A stretch of 64,000 bases of DNA from Enterovibrio calviensis DSM 14347. GTDB taxonomy: Bacteria > Pseudomonadota > Gammaproteobacteria > Enterobacterales > Vibrionaceae. Under the pieces are notes generated by a model. The model was not told the DNA's origin, made no database searches, and was given only the letters and a program-made list of their open reading frames with translations. The stretch spans positions 1-64,000 of the forward strand of contig NZ_KK211217.1 in assembly GCF_000621165.1 (NCBI RefSeq), read 5' to 3'. Below are positions 28,785 through 37,729 of the stretch, piece by piece. The position numbers and the translations under genes are program-made. The stretch's first letter is position 1, and each line of letters opens with the position of its first letter.

Positions 28785-29693
28785 TCAGTGTTGCATGTGG
28801 AAATCGACACTGTTTTTCAATAAGAAGCCTGCTTCTTTGTACTCTGGATAGCGTTTTTCCATTTCGGCCATCGCCTCTTCTTTTGAGGCCGCGGTCGCTG
28901 TGATTTTTTGGAAATCATCAATGTAAGTGATCATGGCGGAAAACAGACCGATATCTGAAGGTGCGCCGTGCCCTGGGTAAACCGTCGGGTTTAGCTCAGT
29001 GTAGCGTTCTTTCAACTCTGCCAGTTGCGTCTTCCAGTTGTTAACGTGTGCATTCGTGACGCCTTGTCCCATCCATAGATGGACTTTGTTGTAACCAAAG
29101 TCAGACGTAAATAGGCCATTGATGTCTTCAACATAGACAGTAGTGATGTGCTCCGCTTCCATAGGAAGGTACTGTGTCGTCAGAGCAAGCTCACCGCCAC
29201 CCACCAATGACAATGTCTCGCCAGAAAGCACTGAGATGTTATTTTCGTAATCAAAGCCATTTGGGTTTTTATCTGACTTTGGCTTAAGAGCAGGCTCTGC
29301 ATCTAACCAACCCACGCTTTCCATCCAAGTAGAGAATCCAATGATGTCTTTTTTGATGTCTTCATTCGCAACCACCACTTTTGCATCAGGAAACTCTTTG
29401 AGCAGCCAATCCATCCCAATGTAGTGATCAGGGTGACCATGACTGATCAGTAAATGCGTAAGCGGTAATTTCTTCGCTTTAATCACTTCACTCAGCTTTT
29501 TGGCTTCGTCGGTTGAGCGTTGTAAATCCATCACCACCAGTGATTCACCGTTTGAAAACAGGTACGAATTCACGGTCGCGGTTTCACCATTGAAAATATC
29601 GACGTCTACTGGCGTCGCCGCGAAGGCATTTGAGAACACGCCGAAAAACAAACTCATTGTTGCAATAGCTAAAGAATAAACACGTAACTTCAT
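28785..29693 (-). CDS. Secreted metallo-beta-lactamase-fold hydrolase
   Basis: 302 residues from the ATG preceded by agagggaaat. A signal peptide (about 1-26, ending SNAFA) places it in the periplasm or outside. The metal-binding signature is LLISHGHPDHYIGMD, with further ligands likely in the GLFTSDFGYN and YPGHGAPSD blocks. Family members hydrolyse beta-lactams, lactones, thioesters or other esters; nothing here singles out a beta-lactamase. It is divergent from a LysR gene that is the likely regulator. The pair interrupts the collinear perM-bcp block, suggesting insertion. Confidence 0.8.
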   Translation of the reverse strand: MKLRVYSLAIATMSLFFGVFSNAFAATPVDVDIFNGETATVNSYLFSNGESLVVMDLQRSTDEAKKLSEVIKAKKLPLTHLLISHGHPDHYIGMDWLLKEFPDAKVVVANEDIKKDIIGFSTWMESVGWLDAEPALKPKSDKNPNGFDYENNISVLSGETLSLVGGGELALTTQYLPMEAEHITTVYVEDINGLFTSDFGYNKVHLWMGQGVTNAHVNNWKTQLAELKERYTELNPTVYPGHGAPSDIGLFSAMITYIDDFQKITATAASKEEAMAEMEKRYPEYKEAGFLLKNSVDFHMQH

Positions 29694-29752
29694 TTTTATT
29701 TCCCTCTTCTCATCGTTATCTCTTGATGCGACGTTACAAACATTGCCTTTAT

Positions 29753-29784
29753 ACCCAAGCACCCAAGCACCCAAGCACCCAAGC
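29753..29784. repeat. Four tandem copies of an 8-bp repeat (acccaagc)
   Basis: Four perfect copies of acccaagc directly follow tat. The unit equals the end of the MITE-like element at 14.77-15.04 kb (tatacccaag), so the array probably grew by slippage on a solo end of that element. It lies in the divergent promoter region between the metallo-hydrolase and LysR genes, where its length could affect spacing. Confidence 0.85.
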
Positions 29785-29884
29785 CGCTTAGCTCGGGCAT
29801 CAAGTTGTGAAAAGACTAGTCGCTTGACTAAATGAGAGAAACAACAGCTAATAAATTCACTGTTTACTAAATAGCGCTAATAAT

Positions 29885-30787
29885 ATGAACCTTGTTTACT
29901 TGCAGACGTTTCTGGTTGTCACTGAAGAACGAAGCGTCACTAAAGCGGCAGATATATTAGATGTTTCTAAGGGATTGGTTTCTCGACACATTAAGCGATT
30001 GGAAGAATCACTGAATGTTCGATTGTTGCACCGAACAACGCGCACTGTCGCGCCGACAGAAGCTGGAAAGGAACTCTATGAAAAAGCGAAACAAATTCAA
30101 CGATTAGCCTTTGAAGCTGAAGTTCGCATCAAAGGTCTTACTGATGAGATAAGTGGCGACCTAAAAATTACAGCGCCCTTTGAGTTTGGTCGCGCCTTGT
30201 GCCGTCATGTCATCTCCACTTTTAGCAAACAATACCCGACGGTAAGGTTTATTCTCGACTTTGGCCCTCAATTGAAAGACGTCGAGTTTGGTGACTACGA
30301 TATCGCGTTTCGCGCCTATGAAGCTTTGCCTAATGATGTCATTCAAAAGCGACTTGGGTATATACGAAATGTCCTTGTTTGTAGCAAAGACTATGATGAA
30401 AAATCGCAAATCACGTGTGTTAACGACCTTCGAGAACGTCAGTTTATTCTCAACAATCAAAACGATGCATGGAACACCCTGATATTGATTGAGGGGAATC
30501 AAGAGTACTCTATCAAATCAAAAGGAAACATCAGTAGCAGCACCTATCATTCCATGTTGGAGTTAGCGCTACAGGGTATGGGAATCGCAAGCTTGCCTTA
30601 CTATCAAGTCGAAGCATTCATCGAGAAAGGCGAATTGGTACACGTTCTTCCTGATGTATCGGTAAAAGCGCACCACCTCAGTTTGATATATGCCAACCGG
30701 CGAGTGACGCCCAGCAAAATAAGCGCGTTCAACAAAGCCGTGACTGAGTGGTTGGTTTTAAGTGATCACTACATCATCGAGCAGTAG
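29885..30787 (+). CDS. LysR-family transcriptional regulator
   Basis: 300 residues. The N-terminal winged helix (about 3-60, SVTKAADILDVSKGLVSRHI) and the linker helix are followed by the LysR effector domain, of the CrgA/DsdC-like branch judging from HRTTRTVAPTEAG and GDLKITAPFEFGR. It is divergent from the secreted metallo-hydrolase gene, its likely target. Codon use appears more AT-rich than the flanking housekeeping genes. Sequences like the MITE end lie on both sides (29.75 and 30.79 kb), which hints that it came with that kind of element. The effector is unknown. Confidence 0.85.
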   Translation: MNLVYLQTFLVVTEERSVTKAADILDVSKGLVSRHIKRLEESLNVRLLHRTTRTVAPTEAGKELYEKAKQIQRLAFEAEVRIKGLTDEISGDLKITAPFEFGRALCRHVISTFSKQYPTVRFILDFGPQLKDVEFGDYDIAFRAYEALPNDVIQKRLGYIRNVLVCSKDYDEKSQITCVNDLRERQFILNNQNDAWNTLILIEGNQEYSIKSKGNISSSTYHSMLELALQGMGIASLPYYQVEAFIEKGELVHVLPDVSVKAHHLSLIYANRRVTPSKISAFNKAVTEWLVLSDHYIIEQ

Positions 30788-30790
30788 AGA

Positions 30791-30807
30791 TACCCAAGCA
30801 ACCTGAA
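30791..30807. repeat. Solo MITE-end-like sequence
   Basis: tacccaagcaacctgaa matches the end of the element at 14.77-15.04 kb (tacccaagtaacctgaa as read inward from the right end) with one difference. There is no partner end nearby, so it is a remnant or a chance fragment. It directly follows the LysR stop. Confidence 0.5.
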
Positions 30808-30828
30808 CGCTTCTGAAACCGAGCCGCG

Positions 30829-30862
30829 AAAAAAAGCGCTTAATGAATATCATCAAGCGCTT
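30829..30862 (-). terminator. Terminator of bcp
   Basis: Arms aagcgctt on both sides, extended by atga/tcat, around a short loop. On the minus strand the stem is followed by a run of seven T, so it mainly ends the bcp transcript; on the plus strand the tail is weaker. Confidence 0.75.
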
Positions 30863-30945
30863 CTTATTTGTTTGGTGAATCTGCTTATTGCGACAAGTAT
30901 GGGTGTGCACCATGTGTGCCGTTGTTACCCGCCTTAGCGAGCAGA

Positions 30946-31416
30946 TTACTCGCCTTTGAGGTAGTTGATAACCACGTCATGGTGATCTTTGGTTTTGAAT
31001 TTGTTGAACACGTGCTCAACGTTGCCATCTTCACCAATGAGGAAACTGATGCGGTGAATGCCATCAAACTCTCTGCCCATGAATTTTTTCGGGCCCCAGA
31101 CGCCAAAGGCATCTGCAACAGCATGGTCTTCATCGCTCAAAAGGGTGAAGTTCAGTTCTTTCTTTTCTTCAAAGCCTTTTAGTTTTTTTACCGGATCAGG
31201 GCTTAGGCCGAGTACCACGGTATTTAGCGCTTCTAACTCACTTTTACTGTCGCGCAGTGAGCAAGCTTGAGTAATACAACCTGGTGTCATTGCCTTTGGG
31301 TAGAAATAAACCAGAACTTTGTTTTTCCCTTTGAACTGACTCAGCGACACCATTTCGCCGTTTTGATCTTGAAGCGTAAATTCTGGTGCGGCAGCACCGG
31401 CAGTCAGCATTTGCAT
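30946..31416 (-). CDS. bcp: Thioredoxin-dependent thiol peroxidase (Bcp/PrxQ)
   Basis: 156 residues (E. coli Bcp 156). The peroxiredoxin motif YFYPKAMTPGCITQAC carries the peroxidatic cysteine and, five residues later, the resolving cysteine typical of PrxQ. It reduces H2O2 and alkyl hydroperoxides with thioredoxin in the cytoplasm. The start follows aaggaagact. It is divergent from dapA. In E. coli gcvR lies between bcp and dapA, but there is no such gene here. Confidence 0.96.
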   Translation of the reverse strand: MQMLTAGAAAPEFTLQDQNGEMVSLSQFKGKNKVLVYFYPKAMTPGCITQACSLRDSKSELEALNTVVLGLSPDPVKKLKGFEEKKELNFTLLSDEDHAVADAFGVWGPKKFMGREFDGIHRISFLIGEDGNVEHVFNKFKTKDHHDVVINYLKGE

Positions 31417-31740
31417 AAGTCTTCCTTAATTGAAAATAGTCACGTGTTAAGCGAATACATTTTTGTATGAAAAAATGCATTTGGACGCAAGCCTACACCT
31501 TTCTTGGTGGTGTAGGCACCTGCGGCCGTTCAATTTGTCTCATTGATGATATTTCAGCCAAAATAACGCTTTTTGATGCGTTCAGACAGATTTGGCAATC
31601 AACATTACGGTAGTCAGGACAATATCGTTCATTTTCGTGGTGATCAACCGCGCAAAGCCAGCGTTTAGGCGCGGTCTCGGCGCTTGTTTTTGCAGGTCGC
31701 CAAAAGTACCATGGGACAAAACGCATTTTTGGAGAAGGAA
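31417..31740. other. Non-coding region between bcp and dapA
   Basis: 324 bp holding the divergent promoters. It contains two clear dyads: gcctacacc / ggtgtaggc at 31491-31517 with a 9-nt loop, and accgcgc / ggcgcggt near 31648-31676. Neither is followed by a T-run. No lysine riboswitch core was recognised and no gcvR gene is present. Confidence 0.6.
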
Positions 31741-32619
31741 ATGTTTTCAGGAAGTATCGTGGCATTGGTCACGCCGATGGATAGCTCTGGTGAAGTTGAC
31801 TATACCAGTTTGAAAAATCTCGTAGATTTTCATGTTGATGCTGGCACAGATGCAATCGTTTCTGTGGGTACAACAGGTGAATCTGCAACCGTCACCGTGG
31901 AAGAGCACATCAAGATTGTTCTGAAGACGCTAGAATTCGCAGACGGACGCATCCCTGTGATTGCAGGAACAGGTGCAAATGCAACACATGAAGCCATTAC
32001 CTTCAGCAAGATGTTTGCAGGTTCTGGTATTGCGGGTTGTTTGAGCGTCGTGCCTTACTACAACAAACCGTCTCAAGAAGGGTTATTCCAACACTTCAAA
32101 GCGATTTCTGAATCCACTGAACTCCCGCAAATCCTGTATAACGTACCGGGGCGTACTGTCGCTGACATGTTGCCAGAAACGGTTGCGCGTTTATCTGAAT
32201 TCGAAAACATCGTCGGCATTAAAGATGCAACTGGCGATTTAGACCGCGTGCGTGTTCACCGTGAACTTTGTGGCGAAGATTTTGTCCTTTTAAGTGGTGA
32301 TGATTTAACTGGACTGGATTTCGTTGCTGCGGGTGGACAAGGTGTTATTTCGGTATCGAATAACATTGCTGCTGCGCAAATGGCAAAAATGATCAAATTG
32401 GCATTGGCGGGTGAGCTTGATGAAGCGCGCTCAATCAATGAAAAGATCATGCCTCTTCATACTGATCTGTTTGTAGAAGCGAACCCAATTCCGGTTAAAT
32501 GGGCACTGCATGAAATGGGCCTTATTGCGGATGGAACACTGCGTCTGCCGTTAACCCCGCTCAACACTGCGTTGCAGCCTAAGGTTAAACAGGCATTGAT
32601 TGACGCTGGTGTGCTGTAA
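31741..32619 (+). CDS. dapA: 4-hydroxy-tetrahydrodipicolinate synthase
   Basis: 292 residues, identical in length to E. coli DapA. The start ATG ([14 protein letters not shown]) follows ggagaagga; the open frame begins earlier without support. Motifs are [25 protein letters not shown], the catalytic tyrosine in YNVPGRTV and the Schiff-base lysine in GIKDATGD. It condenses pyruvate with aspartate semialdehyde in lysine and diaminopimelate synthesis. bamC follows 18 bp later, as in E. coli. Confidence 0.98.
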   Translation: MFSGSIVALVTPMDSSGEVDYTSLKNLVDFHVDAGTDAIVSVGTTGESATVTVEEHIKIVLKTLEFADGRIPVIAGTGANATHEAITFSKMFAGSGIAGCLSVVPYYNKPSQEGLFQHFKAISESTELPQILYNVPGRTVADMLPETVARLSEFENIVGIKDATGDLDRVRVHRELCGEDFVLLSGDDLTGLDFVAAGGQGVISVSNNIAAAQMAKMIKLALAGELDEARSINEKIMPLHTDLFVEANPIPVKWALHEMGLIADGTLRLPLTPLNTALQPKVKQALIDAGVL

Positions 32620-32637
32620 CGCTTCTCTGGAGATACA

Positions 32638-33663
32638 ATGAAACCTGTTTTTAAACTCGCCTTGAGTGGTGTACTGGTTGCCTCTTTGGCGGCTTGTTCA
32701 AGTGCGGACAAACGACGTCAAGCGTCCGATGATTTCGAGTATCTCAATACTCAGCCTATGACTCAGTGGCAGCTGTTGCCCGATCAGGTGCCAGAGTTTT
32801 CTGGTGCCTATCGCATTCCTGATCGTGACTTTGATGGCCCAGTAGGTCGTGATATCGATATTCGTCCTCCCCAGCAAATTCTTGAGCTTATCCCTGGTGC
32901 TCGTTATGAGCAGGATGCTGAAGGTGTTTCTGTTTGGATGCCTAGACCGGAGCAAGCTGCTCACCTGTGGCAATCCATTGAAGAGATGGCTTCAGGCCCT
33001 CAAGTTCCAGTTCGCAATGTTTCCCCTGGCAGCATTGAAACCGATTGGGTTGTGTGGAGCATTGAAGACGACGAGGAAGTGATTGAAAGCCGCTACCTTC
33101 TCACACAACAAAAAGAGCGTGCTCGTGAAGGTTTCCGCATCGAAATGGTGGAATGGAAGCGCAATGGGCAGGCTGAGAACTTAAGCTTGTCCTCTCGTTC
33201 TCGTTACAACGCGCAGATGACCAATCTGATTGCTGCTCGCTACGATGAAGAGTTGCGTGAAGAAGCGCGTCTTAAAGCACAAGAGTTGGTGAAGAATATT
33301 CCTATCAGCTTGGGCAAAGACCGCAGCGGACTGCCTGTCATCATTGCACGTGCACCTTATGATGTATTCTGGGAGCGTTTCCCGAACATTCTAGGTCAGC
33401 TTGGCTTTACGATTGAAGAGCGTAACCGTTCTCAAGGTACGTTGAGCGTTGCACTAAAAGAGCAGGATGATGAGTTCTGGCAAGATTTAGGTGTTCAACC
33501 TCTGCAGCTAGAGCGTAAAAACTACAACATTCAGTTGGGCGATTTGGGTAACCGAACGTCGATTAACGTCACTGATAGTTCAGGTAAGCCTGTTCCTGAA
33601 GAGCAACTGGCGAACCTTAGCCCTGCACTTGTGGCAGCGGTAGAGCGATTAAACCGTAACTAG
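32638..33663 (+). CDS. bamC: Outer membrane assembly lipoprotein BamC (NlpB)
   Basis: 341 residues (E. coli 344). A lipoprotein signal with lipobox LAAC (Cys20) is followed by the unstructured BamD-binding N-terminus (residues about 21-100) and two helix-grip domains. It is part of the Bam complex that inserts beta-barrel proteins into the outer membrane. It is co-transcribed with dapA and ends before a strong terminator. Confidence 0.95.
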   Translation: MKPVFKLALSGVLVASLAACSSADKRRQASDDFEYLNTQPMTQWQLLPDQVPEFSGAYRIPDRDFDGPVGRDIDIRPPQQILELIPGARYEQDAEGVSVWMPRPEQAAHLWQSIEEMASGPQVPVRNVSPGSIETDWVVWSIEDDEEVIESRYLLTQQKERAREGFRIEMVEWKRNGQAENLSLSSRSRYNAQMTNLIAARYDEELREEARLKAQELVKNIPISLGKDRSGLPVIIARAPYDVFWERFPNILGQLGFTIEERNRSQGTLSVALKEQDDEFWQDLGVQPLQLERKNYNIQLGDLGNRTSINVTDSSGKPVPEEQLANLSPALVAAVERLNRN

Positions 33664-33706
33664 TTGGTTATCTGTCTAGTTACCAGTGATTGATGTCGTT
33701 GAAATG

Positions 33707-33736
33707 AAAAGAGGACGCTAAGGCGTCCTCTTTTTT
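33707..33736. terminator. Bidirectional terminator between bamC and purC
   Basis: A 13-bp stem (aaaagaggacgc-type arm against gcgtcctctttt) with loop taag, then T-run. It serves the convergent bamC and purC genes. Confidence 0.92.
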
Positions 33737-33783
33737 GTCTCGAAATCTGATTCTTGAGCCTTGATACCGACGGAATCAGTCAA

Positions 33784-34887
33784 TCAGTCAATCAGGCCAT
33801 AGTCTTTGCGCAGGATATCGATAATTTCTTGCTTAGGATTCTCGCTCAAGTGGATTGGCTGACCGATAATTTTCTCGGCGATGCCAATATAGGTGCGTGA
33901 AATATCCATTAAGGCGTCGACAGGCAATGCGTTGTCACGGGCCAAGGCTTCACGCTCTGGCATACGCTCTTTGTTCAGCAAGATATCGGGATCTGGGAAA
34001 TAACCCAGTAAGAACTGACGAAACCCTTCTTTCGAGTTTTCGACAATATTGCCTGCTTCGTATTCTGCCGTATCCCAAATACGTGATGAATCAGGTGTGC
34101 CCACTTCATCCATGTAAATCAACTTTTCTTGCCCTGATGCGTCGGAGACGTAGCCGAACTCAAATTTGGTATCCACGAAGGTTTGGCCAACAGCATCAAG
34201 CGCGTTACTAATAACGCCAAAGCCTTCTTTTAGGTAGGTTTCGTAAAGAGCAATATCATCTGCAGACGAGAAATTGAACGCCGCAAAGTTATCTTCGATG
34301 TTCTGACGGGTGATGTTCACATCATCAGCTTCAGGCACACCGGGAATCCCTTTCAAAATCCCTTTGGTGGATGGCGTGATCAACAGCTCTGGCAAGGCTT
34401 TGTCTTTTTCTAAGCCTTCCGGCATTGCGATACCACAGAATTCACGTTCGCCTTTGGCATAAGAGCGCCACATCGATCCTGTGATGTACTTGCGGCAAAT
34501 GGCCTCAATTTTAACAGGCTTGGCTTTTTGAACGATCCAAACGAACGGGTGGGGAATGTCGAGAATATGGCTGTCAGCTAAACCATTTTCTTTAAACAGT
34601 TTGAACCAATGGTTCGAAATGGCGTTGAGTGCAGCGCCTTTACCCGGAACGCCTTTTAGGCCGCCTTCCGCATGCCAGATACAATCAAACGCGGAAATAC
34701 GGTCACTGATGACCATGATCGCGAGCGGTGCATCGGGAGCCACATCGTAGCCTTTTTCTTGAATAAGGCGTTGGCTATCAGCTTCTGTTAACCAATAAAC
34801 GGAGCGGACTTTTCCGCTGTGGACTGGCTGGTGGGTACGAATGGGAAGATCGTCGTTAACGGCGAGAACTTGATCCGCGAGGCTCAT
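33784..34887 (-). CDS. purC: Phosphoribosylaminoimidazole-succinocarboxamide synthase (long form)
   Basis: 367 residues from the ATG giving [18 protein letters not shown]; the frame is open 30 codons further upstream, but those residues do not fit the family. Motifs are [27 protein letters not shown], the [18 protein letters not shown] block and the KFEFGYVSD and [15 protein letters not shown] blocks of the ATP/CAIR site. It makes SAICAR in purine synthesis. This is the long PurC of Vibrio and relatives, not the 237-residue E. coli form. A PurR-like box lies about 120 bp before the start. Confidence 0.96.
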   Translation of the reverse strand: MSLADQVLAVNDDLPIRTHQPVHSGKVRSVYWLTEADSQRLIQEKGYDVAPDAPLAIMVISDRISAFDCIWHAEGGLKGVPGKGAALNAISNHWFKLFKENGLADSHILDIPHPFVWIVQKAKPVKIEAICRKYITGSMWRSYAKGEREFCGIAMPEGLEKDKALPELLITPSTKGILKGIPGVPEADDVNITRQNIEDNFAAFNFSSADDIALYETYLKEGFGVISNALDAVGQTFVDTKFEFGYVSDASGQEKLIYMDEVGTPDSSRIWDTAEYEAGNIVENSKEGFRQFLLGYFPDPDILLNKERMPEREALARDNALPVDALMDISRTYIGIAEKIIGQPIHLSENPKQEIIDILRKDYGLID

Positions 34888-35008
34888 TGAGACATTCCTA
34901 TCTGTTGTTGAACGGCACACAGAAGATGGCAGGGAGCGGGAATTCCTTGCGCTTACCATCCATTTGACACGCATCATACCAAGAAGTCTTTACTCGCTGT
35001 TAGAGAAA

Positions 35009-35024
35009 AAGCAAACGTTTGCCT
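35009..35024. promoter_or_regulatory. PurR-like box upstream of purC
   Basis: AAGCAAACGTTTGCCT matches the PurR consensus ACGCAAACGTTTGCGT at 14 of 16 positions, with a perfect 12-bp core. It lies in the purC upstream region, 122-137 bp from the ATG, consistent with purine repression and a long leader. Confidence 0.8.
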
Positions 35025-35062
35025 AAAAAAATAAAATGCAGGTTTTTGCTGGTGGATGGGCA

Positions 35063-35087
35063 AGAAGAAAGCGACGTTGGCGTCGCT
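35063..35087 (-). terminator. Terminator of the yffB-dapE operon
   Basis: On the minus strand a 7-bp stem (agcgacg / cgtcgct) with a 4-nt loop is followed by ttcttcttg. It lies about 40 bp beyond the DUF2897-type gene. Confidence 0.6.
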
Positions 35088-35127
35088 CTTGTCATTGGAA
35101 CTGAAAATAAATGAATGAAGTCAGGGC

Positions 35128-35340
35128 TTACCAAAAAGATGACTTGTCGTCTTCGTCATCCTCTTTGTTGGGTTGCGTTGTTTTTTTCTGTTCTTCATTG
35201 GGTTTATTGGCGTCGTCAGTTTTGGGTTTTTGCTTCATCCCAAACTTCGCATTTGCGGTGTACTTGAGCGCCATGATGTTACTGACCACTACCGCGACCA
35301 CAATGAAAATAATCACATAAGGGTTGGTTAGAAAATCCAT
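35128..35340 (-). CDS. Small DUF2897/YpfN-like membrane protein
   Basis: 70 residues: one transmembrane helix (about 8-25, YVIIFIVVAVVVSNIMAL) and a charged tail ending in an acidic cluster DDEDDKSSFW. E. coli has a similar small protein, YpfN, next to dapE, so gene order supports a real gene. Function is unknown. It follows the M15 peptidase gene by 2 bp and is the last gene of that transcript. Confidence 0.7.
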   Translation of the reverse strand: MDFLTNPYVIIFIVVAVVVSNIMALKYTANAKFGMKQKPKTDDANKPNEEQKKTTQPNKEDDEDDKSSFW

Positions 35341-35342
35341 GA

Positions 35343-36014
35343 TCAGGCCTCACACACATTAGAAATGTACTGTGAATATATCCAATTCAACATGGGAAGG
35401 ATAGTTTCACGCCCTTGTATGTCGGATGACGCAATCACTGAATTCAAGGTTTGTGGTGTGAGTTGTTCTAGCAATCCCTGCGTGGTCGCTTTGTGGCTGA
35501 TATGCCAAGGTTCGAATGCCACGCCGCCTTTGTCTTCACGATAAGGAAGGTAAAAGCCGTATTGCTCGAGGTGTTCTTCAAGCCAAGTAAAAAGGGGCGC
35601 TTGATGGCCAGAGAGATACTCCCACGGCTCTAGCTGCAAAGAGACATCTTGCGGCATAAGATTCGTCGCATACACGTCGATGTCAGTTCCCCAATGGTGT
35701 CGACTTGCGCCGGGCAGTGCTGACCATCGAAGGATCGCGCGTACTTTTTCTTCATCGCTTAGGCGAGAAGGGTCGAGCGCGGCACCAGTATCATCGAGGA
35801 TCGGTCTAAGGCCTGTGAACTTGTTGTTCCAAATCAGTTGCTGACGTTCAAAGTCTCGAAAGCTGCTGGCAATCGTTAACTTGAACCCTACAGCCTGCGC
35901 GGCGGTTTGAAGGCGGATAAAATCCGCCTTCACGTCGGCATGCAGCAAGAAGTCACCATGAGAAACAAGGTGCTCTTGGGTTTGACCGGTCAGCGACGCA
36001 ACACGCCAAGGCAT
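35343..36014 (-). CDS. M15-family D-alanyl-D-alanine carboxypeptidase (VanY-like)
   Basis: 223 residues from an ATG that overlaps the dapE stop by one base (TAATG), showing translational coupling; the open frame extends into dapE without support. The zinc-peptidase motifs are SSFRDFERQQLIW, the metal-binding SRHHWGTDIDVY and the catalytic PWHIS. It removes the terminal D-alanine of peptidoglycan peptides. No signal peptide is obvious, so it may act on recycled muropeptides in the cytoplasm, or the start may be misjudged. Confidence 0.88.
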   Translation of the reverse strand: MPWRVASLTGQTQEHLVSHGDFLLHADVKADFIRLQTAAQAVGFKLTIASSFRDFERQQLIWNNKFTGLRPILDDTGAALDPSRLSDEEKVRAILRWSALPGASRHHWGTDIDVYATNLMPQDVSLQLEPWEYLSGHQAPLFTWLEEHLEQYGFYLPYREDKGGVAFEPWHISHKATTQGLLEQLTPQTLNSVIASSDIQGRETILPMLNWIYSQYISNVCEA

Positions 36015-37147
36015 TAGGCGAGCGCTTTCTCTAGGACTTTTTGATACATGTCCGTGAGCTTTTCTAAATCGGCAATTTTCACACACTCATTCACTTTGTG
36101 GATGGTTGCGTTCACAGGGCCAAGTTCGATGACCTGCGTGCCCATTTGCGCGATAAAGCGACCGTCAGATGTACCGCCTGTCGTAAGCAGTTCAGGTTTC
36201 TGATGGTTCACTTCATCAACCGCTTCAACAACGGCATCCAGCAAGGTGCCCGTATCCGTAAGGAAAGGGTGTCCGCTAAATGTCCATGCTAAATCGTATT
36301 CGAGGCCGTGTGCATCAAGCACCGAGTGAATACGTGATTTGATGTCATCAACCGTCGATTCAGTGCTGAAACGTAGGTTGAATTGCACATGAAAATCACC
36401 AGGAATAACGTTACTTGCGCCTGTGCCAGATGCCACATTCGGGATTTGGAAACTGGTCGGTGGGAAATAAGCGTTACCTTGGTCCCATTGAGTTGCCGCT
36501 AGTTCAGCCAGTGCAGGCAAGGCTTGGTGAATTGGGTTACGCGCCAGTTGTGGGTAAGCCACGTGGCCTTGGATCCCTTTGATTATGACGTCGCCAGTGA
36601 TCGAACCGCGACGGCCATTTTTCACCACATCGCCCACGGCGTGCGTGCTTGAGGGTTCGCCAACAATACACATATCAATGATTTCGTTACGCTCGACCAA
36701 GGTGTCTACCACGCGGGTCGTACCATTGATGAACGGGCCTTCTTCATCTGATGTGATCAAAAAGGCGATAGAGCCTTTGTGGTCAGGGTTTTCAGCCACA
36801 AAACGTTCAGCGGCGACGACCATTGCAGCCAATGACCCTTTCATGTCGGCAGCGCCGCGACCATGAAGGTAGCCATCAATGACGGTGGGTTCGAAAGGTG
36901 GTGTATGCCATTGCTCAACTGGGCCAGACGGCACCACGTCGGTATGACCGGCGAAGGCAAACAAAGGACCCTCTGTGCCACGGCGTGCCCAAAGGTTCGT
37001 TGTGTCTTCAAACACTAAGCGTTCGATAGAAAAACCAATCGCTTCTAAGCGAGAGATCATAAGTTCTTGGCACCCTTCATCGATAGGGGTGACGGAAGGG
37101 CGGCCTATTAAATCCTTGGCCAAAGACAATACAGCACTGTCTGTCAT
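36014..37147 (-). CDS. dapE: Succinyl-diaminopimelate desuccinylase
   Basis: 377 residues (E. coli 375). M20 metallopeptidase motifs are [11 protein letters not shown] (zinc His and Asp), [13 protein letters not shown] (bridging Asp) and [13 protein letters not shown] (catalytic Glu pair), and the C-terminal zinc histidine lies in [13 protein letters not shown]. It yields LL-diaminopimelate in lysine and peptidoglycan synthesis. The operon order yffB-dapE-vanY-DUF2897 resembles E. coli yffB-dapE-ypfN. Confidence 0.97.
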   Translation of the reverse strand: MTDSAVLSLAKDLIGRPSVTPIDEGCQELMISRLEAIGFSIERLVFEDTTNLWARRGTEGPLFAFAGHTDVVPSGPVEQWHTPPFEPTVIDGYLHGRGAADMKGSLAAMVVAAERFVAENPDHKGSIAFLITSDEEGPFINGTTRVVDTLVERNEIIDMCIVGEPSSTHAVGDVVKNGRRGSITGDVIIKGIQGHVAYPQLARNPIHQALPALAELAATQWDQGNAYFPPTSFQIPNVASGTGASNVIPGDFHVQFNLRFSTESTVDDIKSRIHSVLDAHGLEYDLAWTFSGHPFLTDTGTLLDAVVEAVDEVNHQKPELLTTGGTSDGRFIAQMGTQVIELGPVNATIHKVNECVKIADLEKLTDMYQKVLEKALA

Positions 37148-37184
37148 GGGGGAGTGTGTCCTTTCTACTATCTATTTTTAAATG

Positions 37185-37535
37185 TTATTTTGCGAAAATG
37201 TTCGCGTATTCGTCGGGTTTGAAGCCAAGGTAGTATTGGCCACCATGTGCAAGCAACGGACGTTTAATCATTGCAGGCTGAACCAACATCAGCGCGATGG
37301 CATTTGACTCATCAAGATTATTTTTTTGTTCTTCAGACAGTGCACGGAACGTGGTTCCACGTTTATTCACCATCGCTTCCCAACCTAATGCTTCAACAAA
37401 CTGTTTTAGCATGTCTTGATCAATGCCATCTTTACGGTAGTCGTGAAACGCGAAAGGTTTCTCTTCCGTCTCTAGCCACTTCAGCGCTTTCTTAATGGTG
37501 TCACAATTCTTTATCCCGTAAACCACTGTGGTCAT
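37185..37535 (-). CDS. yffB: YffB-like ArsC/Spx-family protein
   Basis: 116 residues from the ATG preceded by aagaggaag; an upstream open extension of 33 codons is not supported. The thioredoxin-like fold is shown by VYGIKNCDTIKKALKWL (single redox Cys near residue 10) and the C-terminal MLVQPAMIKRPLLAHGG. It belongs to the ArsC/Spx superfamily; the YffB branch is thought to be a glutathione-dependent thiol reductase. It leads the dapE operon. Confidence 0.9.
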   Translation of the reverse strand: MTTVVYGIKNCDTIKKALKWLETEEKPFAFHDYRKDGIDQDMLKQFVEALGWEAMVNKRGTTFRALSEEQKNNLDESNAIALMLVQPAMIKRPLLAHGGQYYLGFKPDEYANIFAK

Positions 37536-37662
37536 TGACGGCTTCCTCTTGCTGGTCGTCTTTGGCGATAGATTGACATTGCCACGTTTTGAAAGCAAGG
37601 CGTGTGCAGGGATCCCATGACAAACCCAAAACACAGTCTGGTCAATAATTAAAATTGCTAAT

Positions 37663-37676
37663 TTAGATTAAACTAA
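37663..37676. promoter_or_regulatory. Dyad upstream of the ArsR-type regulator
   Basis: ttagattaaactaa is palindromic at 12 of 14 positions and a related sequence (tttagttaaattaaa) follows about 15 bp later. ArsR-family repressors bind such AT-rich dyads at their own promoters. Inferred from symmetry and position. Confidence 0.4.
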
Positions 37677-37729
37677 TACAATTCACTTTAGTTAAATTAA
37701 ATGTAATGAATCAGTTGTGAGGAAAGGAA

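Noticed and set aside
28785-29693. Call as a beta-lactamase resistance gene
   Set aside because: The HxHxDH motif is shared by all metallo-beta-lactamase-fold hydrolases; nothing specific to true beta-lactamases was seen.
29753-29784. Tandem repeat considered as a CRISPR-like array
   Set aside because: The 8-bp units are contiguous with no spacers and there are no cas genes; it is a simple tandem repeat.
31417-31740. Possible lysine riboswitch upstream of dapA
   Set aside because: The conserved lysine riboswitch core was not recognisable; only two separate simple hairpins are present.
34888-34977. Longer N-terminus for PurC
   Set aside because: The extra 30 residues are unlike any PurC and the internal ATG gives the known 367-residue long form.
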